Shown here one piece after another: positions 42,750 to 54,053 of a stretch of 64,000 nt of DNA. The position numbers and the translations under genes were made by a program. The notes beneath the pieces were generated by a model. That model was not told the DNA's origin. It saw only the letters and a program-made list of their open reading frames with translations, and did no database searches. How positions within the stretch are numbered: the first letter of the stretch is position 1; each line of letters starts with the position of its first letter. The DNA comes from Vreelandella piezotolerans (GTDB taxonomy: Bacteria > Pseudomonadota > Gammaproteobacteria > Pseudomonadales > Halomonadaceae), in NCBI RefSeq assembly GCF_012427705.1, contig NZ_CP048602.1, positions 3,844,001 to 3,908,000 on the forward strand, read 5' to 3'.

Positions 42750-42870
42750 CGCTCTTCTCCCCCCCTCCGCCAACGTCTAAAACCATATATTTATTTATAT
42801 TTCAAATACTTATATTAATATTGGGTAGCAAAACCTCAGAAATACGCCCATCTGGTGGATAGCATGGCAT

Positions 42871-42894
42871 TTTACTACCCACTTTACTACCCAC
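42871..42894. repeat. Two 12-bp direct repeats between integrase and yicC
   Basis: TTTACTACCCAC occurs twice in tandem, and an inverted GGGTAG lies at 42823-42828. Repeats of this kind next to an integrase gene are candidate arm-type binding sites of the recombinase. Confidence 0.45.
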
Positions 42895-42998
42895 TTGGCG
42901 GTGGATTAAGCGGGATTTCGGTGGACGAGCATAGACACTAATTTTATTAAAAATATATAAAACAGTATTTTATAGAATTAAAAAAACGACCATAGGCA

Positions 42999-43877
42999 TC
43001 ACTCAATATTCTGAATCTGCTCCCGCATCTGCTCGATCAACACCTTCAGCTCCACCGCGCAGCGGGTGGTCTCTGCCACCACGGATTTCGATGAGAGCGT
43101 ATTCGCTTCGCGGTTGAGCTCCTGCATCAGGAAGTCCAAGCGGCGGCCTTTGGGGCCTTTTTGGGCGAGCTGGTGGCGCACTTCGTCGATATGCGCGGTG
43201 AGGCGGTCCAGCTCTTCGTCCACGTCGGCTTTTTGGGCGACCAGCACCAGCTCGGCTTCCAGGCGCTGGGGGTCGAGTTCGGTCTTGGCGACTTCTAAAC
43301 GCTCCAGCAGTTGGGCGCGTTGGCGCTCCAGAATCTGCGGCAGCAGGCTGCGTACGGTGGCCACTTGCTCGCTGACGGCGTCCAGGCGGGTGGTGATCAT
43401 CTCGGCGAGCTTGTCGCCTTCGCGGGCGCGGGCGTCGATCAGCTCATCCAAGGCTTGGTCAAACAGCGCGTTGGCGGCGGCTTTGATGGCGTCTTGGTCG
43501 AGGTGCTGGGTTTCCATTACGCCGGGCTGATTGAGCAGCGCTAGCGTGGTGGGCGGCACGGCGCTGGGCACCTGCTGCTGAATGGCGACCAGGGCATCGG
43601 CTATCTCTTTTAGGCGCTGGGCGTTCACGGCCGGTGCTTGGGCGGTATCAGCGCTCTCAAAGCGTACGCTGCACTCTACCTTGCCACGCGCCAGGCGCGT
43701 GCGCAGTGCTTCGCGCAGCACCGGCTCTAGATCCCGCAGGCTTTCGTGTAGGCGAAAGTGCGGTTCCAGGTAGCGCTGGTTCACCGAGCGAATCTCGACC
43801 TGCAGGGTGCCAAACGGGGCGGCCTGCTCGGTGCGGGCGAAAGCGGTCATGCTATGTACGTGGCGGGAAGCGGCCAT
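42999..43877 (-). CDS. yicC: YicC-family stress-induced endoribonuclease
   Basis: 292 residues. N-terminal YicC domain begins MAASRHVHSMTAFAR, followed by EIRSVNQRYLEPHFRLHESL; the C-terminal DUF1732 domain carries KGPKGRRLDFLMQELNREAN and NTLSSKS. The family has RNase activity in E. coli. Divergent from rph, as in related genomes. Its 3' end faces the integrase and is a known integration site for mobilisable islands in vibrios. Confidence 0.93.
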   Translation of the reverse strand: MAASRHVHSMTAFARTEQAAPFGTLQVEIRSVNQRYLEPHFRLHESLRDLEPVLREALRTRLARGKVECSVRFESADTAQAPAVNAQRLKEIADALVAIQQQVPSAVPPTTLALLNQPGVMETQHLDQDAIKAAANALFDQALDELIDARAREGDKLAEMITTRLDAVSEQVATVRSLLPQILERQRAQLLERLEVAKTELDPQRLEAELVLVAQKADVDEELDRLTAHIDEVRHQLAQKGPKGRRLDFLMQELNREANTLSSKSVVAETTRCAVELKVLIEQMREQIQNIE

Positions 43878-43993
43878 AAGTGAGCATCCTATCCATCAAT
43901 GTGATTCCGGACAGTCTAACCGATAGGCCCATCCACGCACGCTCAGACGTGTACAATAGAGGGCTTTCCACTTTTAACATGATGTGAGGTGCT

Positions 43994-44731
43994 ATGCGTC
44001 CTGATGTTGTTCGCCCCAGCGGTCGCGAGGCCGACCAGCTCCGTGAGATTCGCTTGACCCGTGACTACACCCGCCATGCGGAAGGCTCCGTGCTGGTGGA
44101 GTTTGGCGATACCAAGGTGCTGTGCAACGCGAGCGTGGAAGCGGGCGTGCCGCGCTGGCTGCGCGGTAAGAATCAGGGCTGGATTACCGCCGAGTACGGC
44201 ATGCTACCCCGCGCCACCCACTCCCGCAGCGGCCGCGAAGCGACCCGCGGCAAACAGGGTGGCCGCACGCTGGAGATTCAACGGCTGATTGGCCGCAGCC
44301 TGCGCGCGGCGGTGAATTTGAAGAAACTGGGCGAATTCACCATTACAGTGGATTGCGATGTCATCCAAGCCGATGGTGGCACGCGTACGGCGGCGATTAC
44401 CGGTGGCTGCGTGGCGCTGGTGGACGCGATTCGCTATCTGCAGCGGGAGAAGAAGATCAAAGGCGACCCCTTCAAGCAGCTGGTCAGCGCGATCTCGGTG
44501 GGTATTTACAAGGGCGTGCCGGTGCTGGACCTGGACTATCCCGAAGACAGCAAGGCCGACACCGACCTGAACGTGGTGATGACTGAAGACGCTGAGCTGA
44601 TCGAAGTGCAAGGCACGGCGGAAGCGGGCGCGTTCAGCCGTAAAGAGCTGAATGCCATGCTGGACCTAGCCGAAAAAGCCGGTAATGAGCTGCGCGAGAA
44701 GCAGCGTGAAGCACTGGGCATTCGACCTTGA
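43994..44731 (+). CDS. rph: Ribonuclease PH
   Basis: Phosphorolytic 3'-5' exoribonuclease for tRNA 3' ends. 245 residues, close to the usual 238. Family blocks: [16 protein letters not shown] start, [51 protein letters not shown] and the phosphate/metal site [27 protein letters not shown] precedes the ATG; a TACAAT about 35 bp upstream could be the -10. Confidence 0.95.
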   Translation: MRPDVVRPSGREADQLREIRLTRDYTRHAEGSVLVEFGDTKVLCNASVEAGVPRWLRGKNQGWITAEYGMLPRATHSRSGREATRGKQGGRTLEIQRLIGRSLRAAVNLKKLGEFTITVDCDVIQADGGTRTAAITGGCVALVDAIRYLQREKKIKGDPFKQLVSAISVGIYKGVPVLDLDYPEDSKADTDLNVVMTEDAELIEVQGTAEAGAFSRKELNAMLDLAEKAGNELREKQREALGIRP

Positions 44732-44743
44732 GCGAGCCAAACG

Positions 44744-44772
44744 CAACAGGCCAGCGGTAAGCTGGCCTGTTG
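44744..44772. terminator. Hairpin between convergent rph and crc
   Basis: CAACAGGCCAGC-GGTAA-GCTGGCCTGTTG, a perfect 12-base stem, 12 bp after the rph stop. It lacks a T run on either strand, so it may act as a bidirectional attenuating or RNA-stabilising hairpin. Confidence 0.6.
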
Positions 44773-44800
44773 GCGGTGCGACGCGGGAAGTAGCTAACGC

Positions 44801-45568
44801 TTAAAGCGCTAGATCGTACTCGACGATCAGCGGTGCGAACTCGGAGAAGGTCGCATCGTAATCGATCCACGCGTCGACCACGTGACGACGGAAGTTGGGG
44901 CCGACCAGCTGGTAGTCGATCCGCCAGCCCTCTTGGCGATCACGAGGCACGTCTTGGTCAAGCTTGGGCCACCAGGTGTATTCGCCAGCGTCGCGATTGA
45001 TTTCGCGGAAGGTGTCGATAAAGCCGGTGGGGCCAAGCACCTGGTCCATCCAGGCACGCTCTTCCGGGCGGAAACCGGAGGTGAGTTGGTTGTCCGACCA
45101 GTTGGCCAAATCGACGGTTTTGTGGGCAATGTGCCAGGTGCCGCAGATGATGTATTCGCGGCGCTTGCGCGACATCTTCGTCAGGTACTCTTGGTACTGC
45201 TCCATGAACGCCTGTTTGGCTTTTTGGTCGCTGCCATCAGGCATCAGGAAGGTGGCAATACTGAAGCGGTCGTAGTCCGCCTGCAGAAAGCGCCCTTCGT
45301 GATCGCACTGAGGGAATCCCAGGCCGTACATGATGGCTTTAGGAATTTTGCGGCAATAGAGTGCCACGCCGGCGAAACCATCCTCCTCGGCATCCAGGAA
45401 GTAGCCTTCATAGCCTTCCGGATAGAGGATATGGTCACCCAGTTCGAAACTTTTCGCCTTGATGTTCTGCACGCAGACCACGTCGGCATCCTGCTGAGCC
45501 AGCCAGTCCAGGAAGCCACGGTCGACGGCATCACGTATACCATTGACATTGATGCTGGCAATTTTCAT
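44801..45568 (-). CDS. crc: Crc-like catabolite repression control protein (inactive exonuclease III fold)
   Basis: 255 residues with the exonuclease III/AP-endonuclease fold, but the residues that bind metal and cut DNA are changed: the usual QETK is VQNIKA, the GDxN block is CGTWHIA, and the terminal SDHAP is SEFAP. The retained features GRFLQADYDRFSIATFL, KRREYIICG, RAWMDQVLG, GEYTWWP and WRIDYQL match Pseudomonas Crc, an RNA/Hfq-associated repressor, rather than xthA. The rph-crc-pyrE order also matches Pseudomonas. AGGGA precedes the ATG. Confidence 0.87.
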   Translation of the reverse strand: MKIASINVNGIRDAVDRGFLDWLAQQDADVVCVQNIKAKSFELGDHILYPEGYEGYFLDAEEDGFAGVALYCRKIPKAIMYGLGFPQCDHEGRFLQADYDRFSIATFLMPDGSDQKAKQAFMEQYQEYLTKMSRKRREYIICGTWHIAHKTVDLANWSDNQLTSGFRPEERAWMDQVLGPTGFIDTFREINRDAGEYTWWPKLDQDVPRDRQEGWRIDYQLVGPNFRRHVVDAWIDYDATFSEFAPLIVEYDLAL

Positions 45569-45719
45569 AAATCGTCCCTTTTGCGTCGCTGCTGTATGAT
45601 ACCCGACGTTTAGACGTTTGGGTAAATAGACAAACCAAATCTTGCTATTTAGCCCCGTTTTATTGTTGCGTTTGACTTACATTCTTATCGACCACCCCTA
45701 CCGACAAGAGAACACCGCC

Positions 45720-46385
45720 GTGGCCACCACTCTACAACCCTACCAACGCGATTTCATTGCCTTCGCTATTGAGCAGGGCGTGCTCAAGTTTGGCGAGTTC
45801 ACGCTGAAGTCGGGGCGAGTAAGCCCTTACTTTTTCAACGCCGGGCTGTTCCAAACGGGCCGCGCGCTGGCCAAGCTGGGCCGCTTTTACGCCCAGGCGA
45901 TCGTCGATAGCGGTTTACGAACGGACGTACTGTTTGGCCCGGCCTACAAGGGCATTCCGCTGGCGGCGGTCACCGCGGCGGCCCTGGCCGACCACCATGA
46001 CCGCGACATGCCCTACGCGTTCAACCGCAAAGAGGCCAAGACCCACGGCGAAGGCGGCAACATCGTAGGGGCTCCGCTGGCCGGTGATATCTTGATCATC
46101 GATGACGTGATCACCGCAGGGACCGCCATCTGTGAAGTGATGAGTCTGATCGAGCAAAGCGGCGCGCGGGCAGGCGGGGTGATCATCGCCCTCGACCGAC
46201 AGGAGCGCGGCCAGGGGGAACAGAGCGCCATTCAAGAAGTGCAGGCGCAGTACGGCATGCCGGTGGTCAGCATCGTCACCCTCGAACAAGTGCTCACGTA
46301 TTTGGAAGAGCACGCAGGCGGCGAGATGCTCGCCTACGCTGATGCGGTACGCGCTTACCGCGACCAGTACGGTATTGCCGGGTAA
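45720..46385 (+). CDS. pyrE: Orotate phosphoribosyltransferase
   Basis: Converts orotate and PRPP to OMP in pyrimidine synthesis. The GTG at 45720 (AAGAGAA upstream) gives 221 residues starting [20 protein letters not shown]; a longer frame begins in the intergenic region and is rejected. Blocks: [27 protein letters not shown] and the PRPP site [14 protein letters not shown]. Divergent from crc. Confidence 0.95.
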   Translation: MATTLQPYQRDFIAFAIEQGVLKFGEFTLKSGRVSPYFFNAGLFQTGRALAKLGRFYAQAIVDSGLRTDVLFGPAYKGIPLAAVTAAALADHHDRDMPYAFNRKEAKTHGEGGNIVGAPLAGDILIIDDVITAGTAICEVMSLIEQSGARAGGVIIALDRQERGQGEQSAIQEVQAQYGMPVVSIVTLEQVLTYLEEHAGGEMLAYADAVRAYRDQYGIAG

Positions 46386-46387
46386 AG

Positions 46388-46858
46388 CTAGATCGCGAGG
46401 GCGCCAGCGTAATTCTGCTGGCGCCACGCCTCATAACTCACCACCGCTACCGCGTTGGAGAGATTCAAACTACGGTTATTGGGCTGCATGGGAATACGCA
46501 GTTTATGCTCGGCAGGCAGCATGGCGTGCACCTCAGGGGAAAGCCCGGCGGTTTCCGAACCAAATAGCAGCACATCCCCCGGTGCGAAGTTGGCATCGCT
46601 GTGGGCGCGGGTGCCCTTGGTGGTAATCGCCCAGATGGTGCGCCCCTGCATGGCGGTGTAAAACGCCGTAAAATCCGCGTGTCGGGTCACGTTGGCGAGG
46701 TCGCGGTAGTCTAATCCCGCGCGGCGCAGCTTTTTCTCTTCGAGATCGAAGCCTAGCGGCTCGATCAAATGGAGTCGGCAGCCGTTGTTCGCCACCAGGC
46801 GCATAATGTTGCCCGTATTGGGAGCCATCCGCGGCTCGAATAGCGCTACTTCAAACAT
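46388..46858 (-). CDS. trmL: tRNA (cytidine/uridine-34 2'-O)-methyltransferase
   Basis: SPOUT-class methyltransferase of 156 residues, acting on the wobble base of leucine tRNAs. Blocks: [34 protein letters not shown] and the knot end [22 protein letters not shown] 46858 is chosen over GTG codons 3 and 6 bp upstream. Convergent with pyrE (2 bp between stops). Confidence 0.94.
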   Translation of the reverse strand: MFEVALFEPRMAPNTGNIMRLVANNGCRLHLIEPLGFDLEEKKLRRAGLDYRDLANVTRHADFTAFYTAMQGRTIWAITTKGTRAHSDANFAPGDVLLFGSETAGLSPEVHAMLPAEHKLRIPMQPNNRSLNLSNAVAVVSYEAWRQQNYAGALAI

Positions 46859-46966
46859 CACCACCTGCCTATGAGTTACCTGCTGTATTTGCCCGCTGCG
46901 CCTTCGTCAGCGCCGCTGATTGTAATGGAAATCGCTCCGAAACACTTGTAGAGGTCACCCTACGCC

Positions 46967-49036
<2,070 letters not shown>

Positions 49037-49064
49037 GCGTACGAAGCAAAGGGCGCACATAAAA

Positions 49065-49102
49065 ATATCCACAGGGGGTTTTGAATGCCCACCTGTGGAT
49101 AT
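49065..49102. terminator. Hairpin between convergent rep and cytochrome gene
   Basis: ATATCCACAGG and CCTGTGGATAT (11-base perfect arms, 49065-49075 and 49092-49102) around a 16-base loop. The arms contain TGTGGATA, close to the DnaA box TTATCCACA. No strong T run, so its terminator role is uncertain. Confidence 0.5.
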
Positions 49103-49150
49103 CTTATAAAGAATGATGCCCCCACCCTACGGTTAGGGTGAGGTATCCAC

Positions 49151-49978
49151 TTACTGTACTTGCGAGACCATGTAGTCGACGACGGCCATGATCTCTTCAT
49201 CGGACGCGCTGCTGCCACCGCGCGGCGGCATCACGCCCTTACCGTTGAAAACACTTTGGTAGAGTGCGTCGGTACCCTGCTCAAGGCGCGGGCCCCAGGC
49301 TTCCGCATCACCGATGGCGGGGGCACCCGCCACACCAGCGGCGTGACACGCTGCGCAGCCAATGCTGGCGTAGAGGGCTTCACCGTCTAAGCCGCTATCA
49401 CCACCGGCTGCCTCGGCATCACTGGCGGCAGTGGCTTCCTCAGCGGGCGCTTCAGTGGCTGCTTCGTTAGCCGCCATGTCGTCGCTCGCGCCTTCGTCGG
49501 CGGCTTCTGCTGTTGCTTCTGCACCGCCACCCAGTTCAGGGACTTCCATCACGGGAGAGACCAAGTGAGCAACAGCGGCTTCCATCTCTTCGTCAGAGAG
49601 GTTGGGGTTGCCGCCACGGGCAGGCATCGCGCCAATACCGTTGATGGCGTGGTCTAGCAGGGTGTCAAAGCCTTGCTCGGTGCGCTCGGCCCAGGCCGCT
49701 TCATCGCCACGTACCGGGGCACCGGCTGCGCCCGTTTCGTGGCACGCCATACAGACGTTGTTGTAAATACCGGCACCGTCAATTTCACCACCACCGCCAC
49801 TGCTGGCCGCGGCCGGTGCTGCGGCCGTACCACAGTCTTGGCCTTGAAGGCAGAGTTGTCCTACCGGCGCTAGGCGCTCAGCGATTGCGTCACGCGCTGC
49901 ATCTTGGGCATAAGCACCGGATGTGCCTGCCATGACGCCGAGGGCCGCCAGCCCGCTCATGATCAGCTTAGATTTCAC
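49151..49978 (-). CDS. Di-haem cytochrome c (c5 family) with Ala/Glu-rich linker
   Basis: 275 residues from GTG 49978, which has AAGAGG at the right distance; another GTG lies 9 bp upstream. Signal peptide, then two cytochrome c domains with IYNNVCMACHETGA and GCAACHAAG haem motifs; distal Met in GAMPARGGNPNLSDEE and GVMPPRGGSSASDEE. The two domains are near repeats of each other and are linked by about 60 residues made mainly of Ala, Glu and Asp. Periplasmic electron carrier, as found near cytochrome oxidases of Halomonas-type bacteria. Confidence 0.9.
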   Translation of the reverse strand: MKSKLIMSGLAALGVMAGTSGAYAQDAARDAIAERLAPVGQLCLQGQDCGTAAAPAAASSGGGGEIDGAGIYNNVCMACHETGAAGAPVRGDEAAWAERTEQGFDTLLDHAINGIGAMPARGGNPNLSDEEMEAAVAHLVSPVMEVPELGGGAEATAEAADEGASDDMAANEAATEAPAEEATAASDAEAAGGDSGLDGEALYASIGCAACHAAGVAGAPAIGDAEAWGPRLEQGTDALYQSVFNGKGVMPPRGGSSASDEEIMAVVDYMVSQVQ

Positions 49979-50255
49979 TCTCACCACCTCTTGAGTTTTA
50001 TGTAATAAACGCGTTGCGCTTCAAAACGAGTGCGTCCGTTTTTGCTTATGCTGACTACCTAGCGCTTGGAGACACCGCTCTTGCCGAAGTGCGGCCATGC
50101 CACTGTCGATGAACGCTGCCACCGGGACACCGAAACGCCAAGACATACGTATAGAGTTAGTATACCGAGAACATAAAGGGTAAGAAAATGCTACTAAGCG
50201 CGGCAATTCAACCCACGGTAATGGTGCTCATTCGTTGCGACCGCTGAAGACGACT

Positions 50256-51152
50256 TCAATACCACCCTAACAGGCGCTCGCGCCCCCGTAGTTCGAAGCC
50301 TGTGTGGTCATATACACGCCGTGCGGGTGTGTTTTGCGCATCGACCGTTAAGCTCAGGCTCTGCGCCCCAGCCTCGGCGGCCAACGTTTGCGCATGGCCG
50401 ATGATGGCTCTCCCCAGCCCTTGGCCCCGCCATTCGGGCACCAGCCCCATCAGTTGCAGGCTCCAGTGCGAGGAAGAGGTGCCCAGTAACAATACCCCCA
50501 CCTCTCGCTGCTGGTACGTCAACCCAAACCAATGCGATGGTTGAGACGACCCCGCCTGAGCCTGAAACCCCGCCAGCAAAGTCGTCACGGGCAGTGCATC
50601 GCGCAGCGCTGGGCAATCCAACGACGCTTCCCCCACCCGCGCCAACAGAGCATGCTGCTCAGCCAGAGGAAACATCGTGAACGGACGTAACCCCAGCGAT
50701 GGCTGGGGAGCAACGGAAGTTTGGCATGTCCATACCCGATGCTCCAGCGTGGCCATGGCCCGCATTCCGCCATGAACCAGCGTTCTTTCCCATGCGTCCC
50801 ACGGCGCGGGTAGTACCACGTGGCACAACGCGATGGGCTCGCGCCTTATCCACTCTCGTAGGGCGTTTAACAAGGGCAGCGCGGCATCGACGTGCTTGGG
50901 CAACCATAGCTGCGCCGTTTGGCTCGACAGCGGCTGCACCCAAGCAGCCGCGAGAATATGCTCGCCCGTCATGGCCACCCATAGGCCTCGCCAATCGGCC
51001 GAGCGGGCCGTGGTCAGGGCGTGCTGCAAATCCGCCTGCTGGGTAGCATTATGAACAGCTGCCAAATGCAGCAGCGCCTCGCGACGTCGATGCTCGGGGC
51101 AAGGTATTACCTGATGGCCGCTGGCGTGCTGGCTCTGCGCGTCATTCGTCAC
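50256..51152 (-). CDS. GNAT-family N-acetyltransferase (double domain)
   Basis: 298 residues from GTG 51152 (GGAAG upstream). The C-terminal half has the acetyl-CoA motif LVPEWRGQGLGRAIIGHA followed by LSLTVDAQNTPARRVYDHTG; the N-terminal half is a degenerate GNAT-like region (GRGLWVAMTGEHILAAAWVQ-like). The arrangement resembles MshD-type tandem acyltransferases. Substrate unknown. It is divergent from the hemolysin-family operon, 132 bp away. Confidence 0.8.
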   Translation of the reverse strand: MTNDAQSQHASGHQVIPCPEHRRREALLHLAAVHNATQQADLQHALTTARSADWRGLWVAMTGEHILAAAWVQPLSSQTAQLWLPKHVDAALPLLNALREWIRREPIALCHVVLPAPWDAWERTLVHGGMRAMATLEHRVWTCQTSVAPQPSLGLRPFTMFPLAEQHALLARVGEASLDCPALRDALPVTTLLAGFQAQAGSSQPSHWFGLTYQQREVGVLLLGTSSSHWSLQLMGLVPEWRGQGLGRAIIGHAQTLAAEAGAQSLSLTVDAQNTPARRVYDHTGFELRGRERLLGWY

Positions 51153-51284
51153 CGTGTACTTCCTTGGTTTGTAGACCTTTGAGATAGATCACCCTACGAA
51201 AGAGTAGTAGGCCTTTTCGAGCCGCTTAAGTTTTCGTTAAGTAAGCTCAGCGAGAGTGTCGGGAAATACGATGGAGATCGCCCG

Positions 51285-51920
51285 ATGACTCATCTACGTG
51301 CACTGCCTCTAACGCCGTTATGCTGGCGAGAAGCACTCAGTGATCAGGAACACGCACGGCTAAAGCACCTGATACGAGCGCGTTTTGCTCAGCAACATCA
51401 GGCCACGATTCAGCACTTTTTACCGCGCCTGTTCGGGCTGTGGCAGGCCGAGCAGCCTCATGCCGCGGTGGGCGTACGCGTCGCCGACGGTGAACCGCTT
51501 TTTTTAGAACGCTACTTGAATGCCCGCGCCGAGCACGTGCTCGACGAACGCTTCGGTAGCGCTCCGCACCGCCAGGATATCGCTGAGATCGGCAATTTAG
51601 CCAGCCTGCGCCCTGGCTTGCAGCGCCCACTATTTCTCCATTTAGCCCACCAGCTTGCCGCAGAAGGCATCGCTTGGCTGCTGTTCACGGCCACCCCAGA
51701 AGTCGCCAACGGCCTGCGTCGGTTAGGCTTCGAGCCTCAACCGATCACCCCAGCCGACCCGACCCGCCTGGGGGATGAGCTTCCGCTGTGGGGACGCTAT
51801 TACGCGCATCACCCGTGGGTGATGGCGGGCGACTTACAGCGCGCCATGCGCACGTTTCAGGCCTCTGGTATGCCATCGAACCTTACTTGGCAGGAGGTGG
51901 CCCATGCCCGCTCAGCCTAA
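51285..51920 (+). CDS. Thermostable-hemolysin-family protein (GNAT-like)
   Basis: 211 residues. Features of the T_hemolysin family are visible: FLPRLFGLWQ, VRVADGEPLFLERYL, RQDIAEIGNLASLRPG and WLLFTATPEVANGLRRLGF. The family is named after the Vibrio delta hemolysin but its fold resembles GNAT/acyl-homoserine-lactone synthase enzymes, so an acyltransferase role is possible. GGAGATC precedes the ATG. First gene of a seven-gene operon; it overlaps the acyl-activating enzyme gene by 17 bp. Confidence 0.85.
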   Translation: MTHLRALPLTPLCWREALSDQEHARLKHLIRARFAQQHQATIQHFLPRLFGLWQAEQPHAAVGVRVADGEPLFLERYLNARAEHVLDERFGSAPHRQDIAEIGNLASLRPGLQRPLFLHLAHQLAAEGIAWLLFTATPEVANGLRRLGFEPQPITPADPTRLGDELPLWGRYYAHHPWVMAGDLQRAMRTFQASGMPSNLTWQEVAHARSA

Positions 51921-53364
51921 CGCCTTACTGGCACGTATCGAACGCTATGCGTCCCGCGCGTCTCAACGAATCGCACTGACCGACGGACGTCTGGCGCTCT
52001 CGTACGCGGACGTGCTCGAGCAGATCGGTCGCCGCCGCCAGCGGCTGCGCGACGTTGACGCACGGCGGGTCGCCCTGGCGCTGGATAACGGCTTGGAGTG
52101 GGCACTATGGGACTTGGCGCTGATGATGGAAGCGTGCGTAGCCGTGCCCATTCCCGAGTTTTTCAGCGACCAGCAGCGCCGCCACATCGTACAGCAAGCC
52201 GGTCTCGATAGCTGGATTGGCCACGGCGGCGCCCCCTACGGCTTTGAACCCAGCGACGACGCTGCCATCCAGCGACGTCACGTCGAACATCCCCCCGCGT
52301 TACAGACAGGCACCACACGCATCACGTTTACCTCGGGCACTAGCGGCGCGCCTAAAGGGGTGTGCTTGGATAATCAGGCGCTACTGGCCGTCACGGAAAG
52401 CCTTGCCAGCGTCGTGGCACCGCTCGATATCCGTCGTCATCTCGCACTGCTGCCACTCTCTACGCTGTTGGAAAACATCGGTGGCCTTTACCTACCGCTG
52501 TGGTTAGGGGCCTGTAGCGTACTGCCCGGCATGGTAGAACTCGGTTGGCAGGGTGCTAGCGGTTTTCAAGCTCCCCTCGCCCTCGAGGCAATCGACCGTT
52601 ACCAGCCCAATAGCCTGATCGCCGTTCCACAGCTGCTACAGGCACTGGTGGATGAAGCCCCCAAGGCGCCCCGTAGCCTCTGCTTTGTGGCGGTGGGCGG
52701 GGCGACGGTGGCACCGACCCTGCTGGCCAATGCCCAGCAAAGCGGCTGGCCGGTGTACGAAGGCTACGGTTTATCGGAGTGTACGTCGGTGGTGTGCCTG
52801 AACCGGCCTGGCGAACCGAACTGCGGCGTCGGCCGCCCGTTGCCACACGCGCAGGTTCGGCTGGATGACAGCGGCCAACTACTCGTGCGCGGCGCCCTGA
52901 TGCTGGGCTATCTCGGTGAAGCGCCCAATGGCGAGTGGTATGCCACTGGCGATATCGGTCAGTGGCACGGCGATGCGATTTTGCTCGACGGCCGCCAACG
53001 GGAGGTGTTCATCACCGCTTACGGGCGCAACGTCAATCCGCAGTGGGTCGAGGGTGAGCTCTGCACGCAGCCCGTCATTGCACAGGCCATGGTCTACGGC
53101 GAAGCATTGCCCGCTAACCGTGCGCTGATCGTCCCCGCCTCTGCCCGCATCACCGATGCCGATATTAGCGCAGCCATAGAGGCTGCCAATCGAGCGCTGC
53201 CCGACTATGCCCAGGTGCATGCCTGGCAGCGTGCCGCCCCTTTTACTCCGCACAACCAGCAACTGACAGCCAATGGCCGACTGCGCCGCGACACGCTTTT
53301 GGCAGCCTATGGCCATTGGCTTCAGAGCGCCCCACACACCCTCAAAGAAGGAGCAACACCATGA
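51904..53364 (+). CDS. AMP-forming acyl-activating enzyme
   Basis: 486 residues of the ANL superfamily: P-loop FTSGTSGAPKGVCL, YGLSECTSVVCLN, TGDIGQW and the hinge/lysine region DGRQREVFITAYGRNVNPQW. Shorter than many fatty-acyl-CoA ligases but complete. It activates a carboxylic acid as adenylate, with CoA or another acceptor; no carrier protein is encoded nearby. AGGAGG lies just before the ATG. It overlaps its neighbours on both sides (17 bp and ATGA), so it works with them. Confidence 0.9.
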   Translation: MPAQPNALLARIERYASRASQRIALTDGRLALSYADVLEQIGRRRQRLRDVDARRVALALDNGLEWALWDLALMMEACVAVPIPEFFSDQQRRHIVQQAGLDSWIGHGGAPYGFEPSDDAAIQRRHVEHPPALQTGTTRITFTSGTSGAPKGVCLDNQALLAVTESLASVVAPLDIRRHLALLPLSTLLENIGGLYLPLWLGACSVLPGMVELGWQGASGFQAPLALEAIDRYQPNSLIAVPQLLQALVDEAPKAPRSLCFVAVGGATVAPTLLANAQQSGWPVYEGYGLSECTSVVCLNRPGEPNCGVGRPLPHAQVRLDDSGQLLVRGALMLGYLGEAPNGEWYATGDIGQWHGDAILLDGRQREVFITAYGRNVNPQWVEGELCTQPVIAQAMVYGEALPANRALIVPASARITDADISAAIEAANRALPDYAQVHAWQRAAPFTPHNQQLTANGRLRRDTLLAAYGHWLQSAPHTLKEGATP

Positions 53365-54053
53365 CCGCTTACCAACAGCTGCAAGACGCCACCCAAGAAG
53401 CACGTCATTGGCTACTGACGACGCCCATCGTCAATCGCGCCTTGGCGGGTAACGTCACACGAGAGGAGTATCTTGCGTTTCTCGGCCAGGCGTATCACCA
53501 CGTGCGCTTCACCGTACCACTGATGATGGCCTGCGGTGCACGACTGCCTGACCATCTGAACTGGCTACGTACTGCGCTGGTCGAGTACATCGAAGAGGAG
53601 AACGGCCACGAGCAGTGGATTCTGGACGATATCCGCGCCGCTGGCGGTAACGCGGACGCCGCCGCAGCGGCCACCCCAGACCCCGCCACGCGGCTGATGG
53701 TGGCCTGGATTCGCGATACGGTCGAGCATGGTAATCCCGTGGCCTTTTTTGGCATGGTGCAGGTACTCGAGGGCACCAGCACGGCGCTGGCGACCCAGGC
53801 CGCCGAACGCTTACAGGCGAGCCTCTCGCTGCCCGATAGCGCCGTGCGCTATCTCACTTCCCACGGCAGTCTGGATATTGGCCACCTGGCGTTTTTCGAA
53901 GAACAGATCAATCGGTTAGGCACGGAGGACCTGGCCGTGGTGATCGATAGTGCCAACATGTTTTATCGCCTGTACGGCGCGATGTTTAGAGGCATCGAGG
54001 CACGCTGTGCAGGTCACAGCGCGGCAGAGGAGCTGAGCCATGCGCTGGCCTAG
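53361..54053 (+). CDS. Haem-oxygenase-like di-iron oxidase/oxygenase (HDO, TenA/UndA-like)
   Basis: 230 residues from ATG 53361 (AAGAAGGAG upstream, ATGA overlap with the ligase). Helical protein with a full set of HDO metal ligands: Glu80-x2-His83 in YIEEENGHEQW, Glu137 in MVQVLEGTS, and His168-x3-Asp172-x2-His175 in TSHGSLDIGHLAFFEE. The same pattern holds the cofactor in UndA and SznF. Co-encoded with an acyl-activating enzyme and an SDR, it may oxidise an acyl substrate. A plain TenA-like or haem-binding role is the alternative. Confidence 0.82.
   Translation: MTAYQQLQDATQEARHWLLTTPIVNRALAGNVTREEYLAFLGQAYHHVRFTVPLMMACGARLPDHLNWLRTALVEYIEEENGHEQWILDDIRAAGGNADAAAAATPDPATRLMVAWIRDTVEHGNPVAFFGMVQVLEGTSTALATQAAERLQASLSLPDSAVRYLTSHGSLDIGHLAFFEEQINRLGTEDLAVVIDSANMFYRLYGAMFRGIEARCAGHSAAEELSHALA

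Noticed and set aside
44801..45568. Annotation as exonuclease III (xthA)
   Set aside because: Key catalytic residues are substituted and the sequence and gene order fit Crc.
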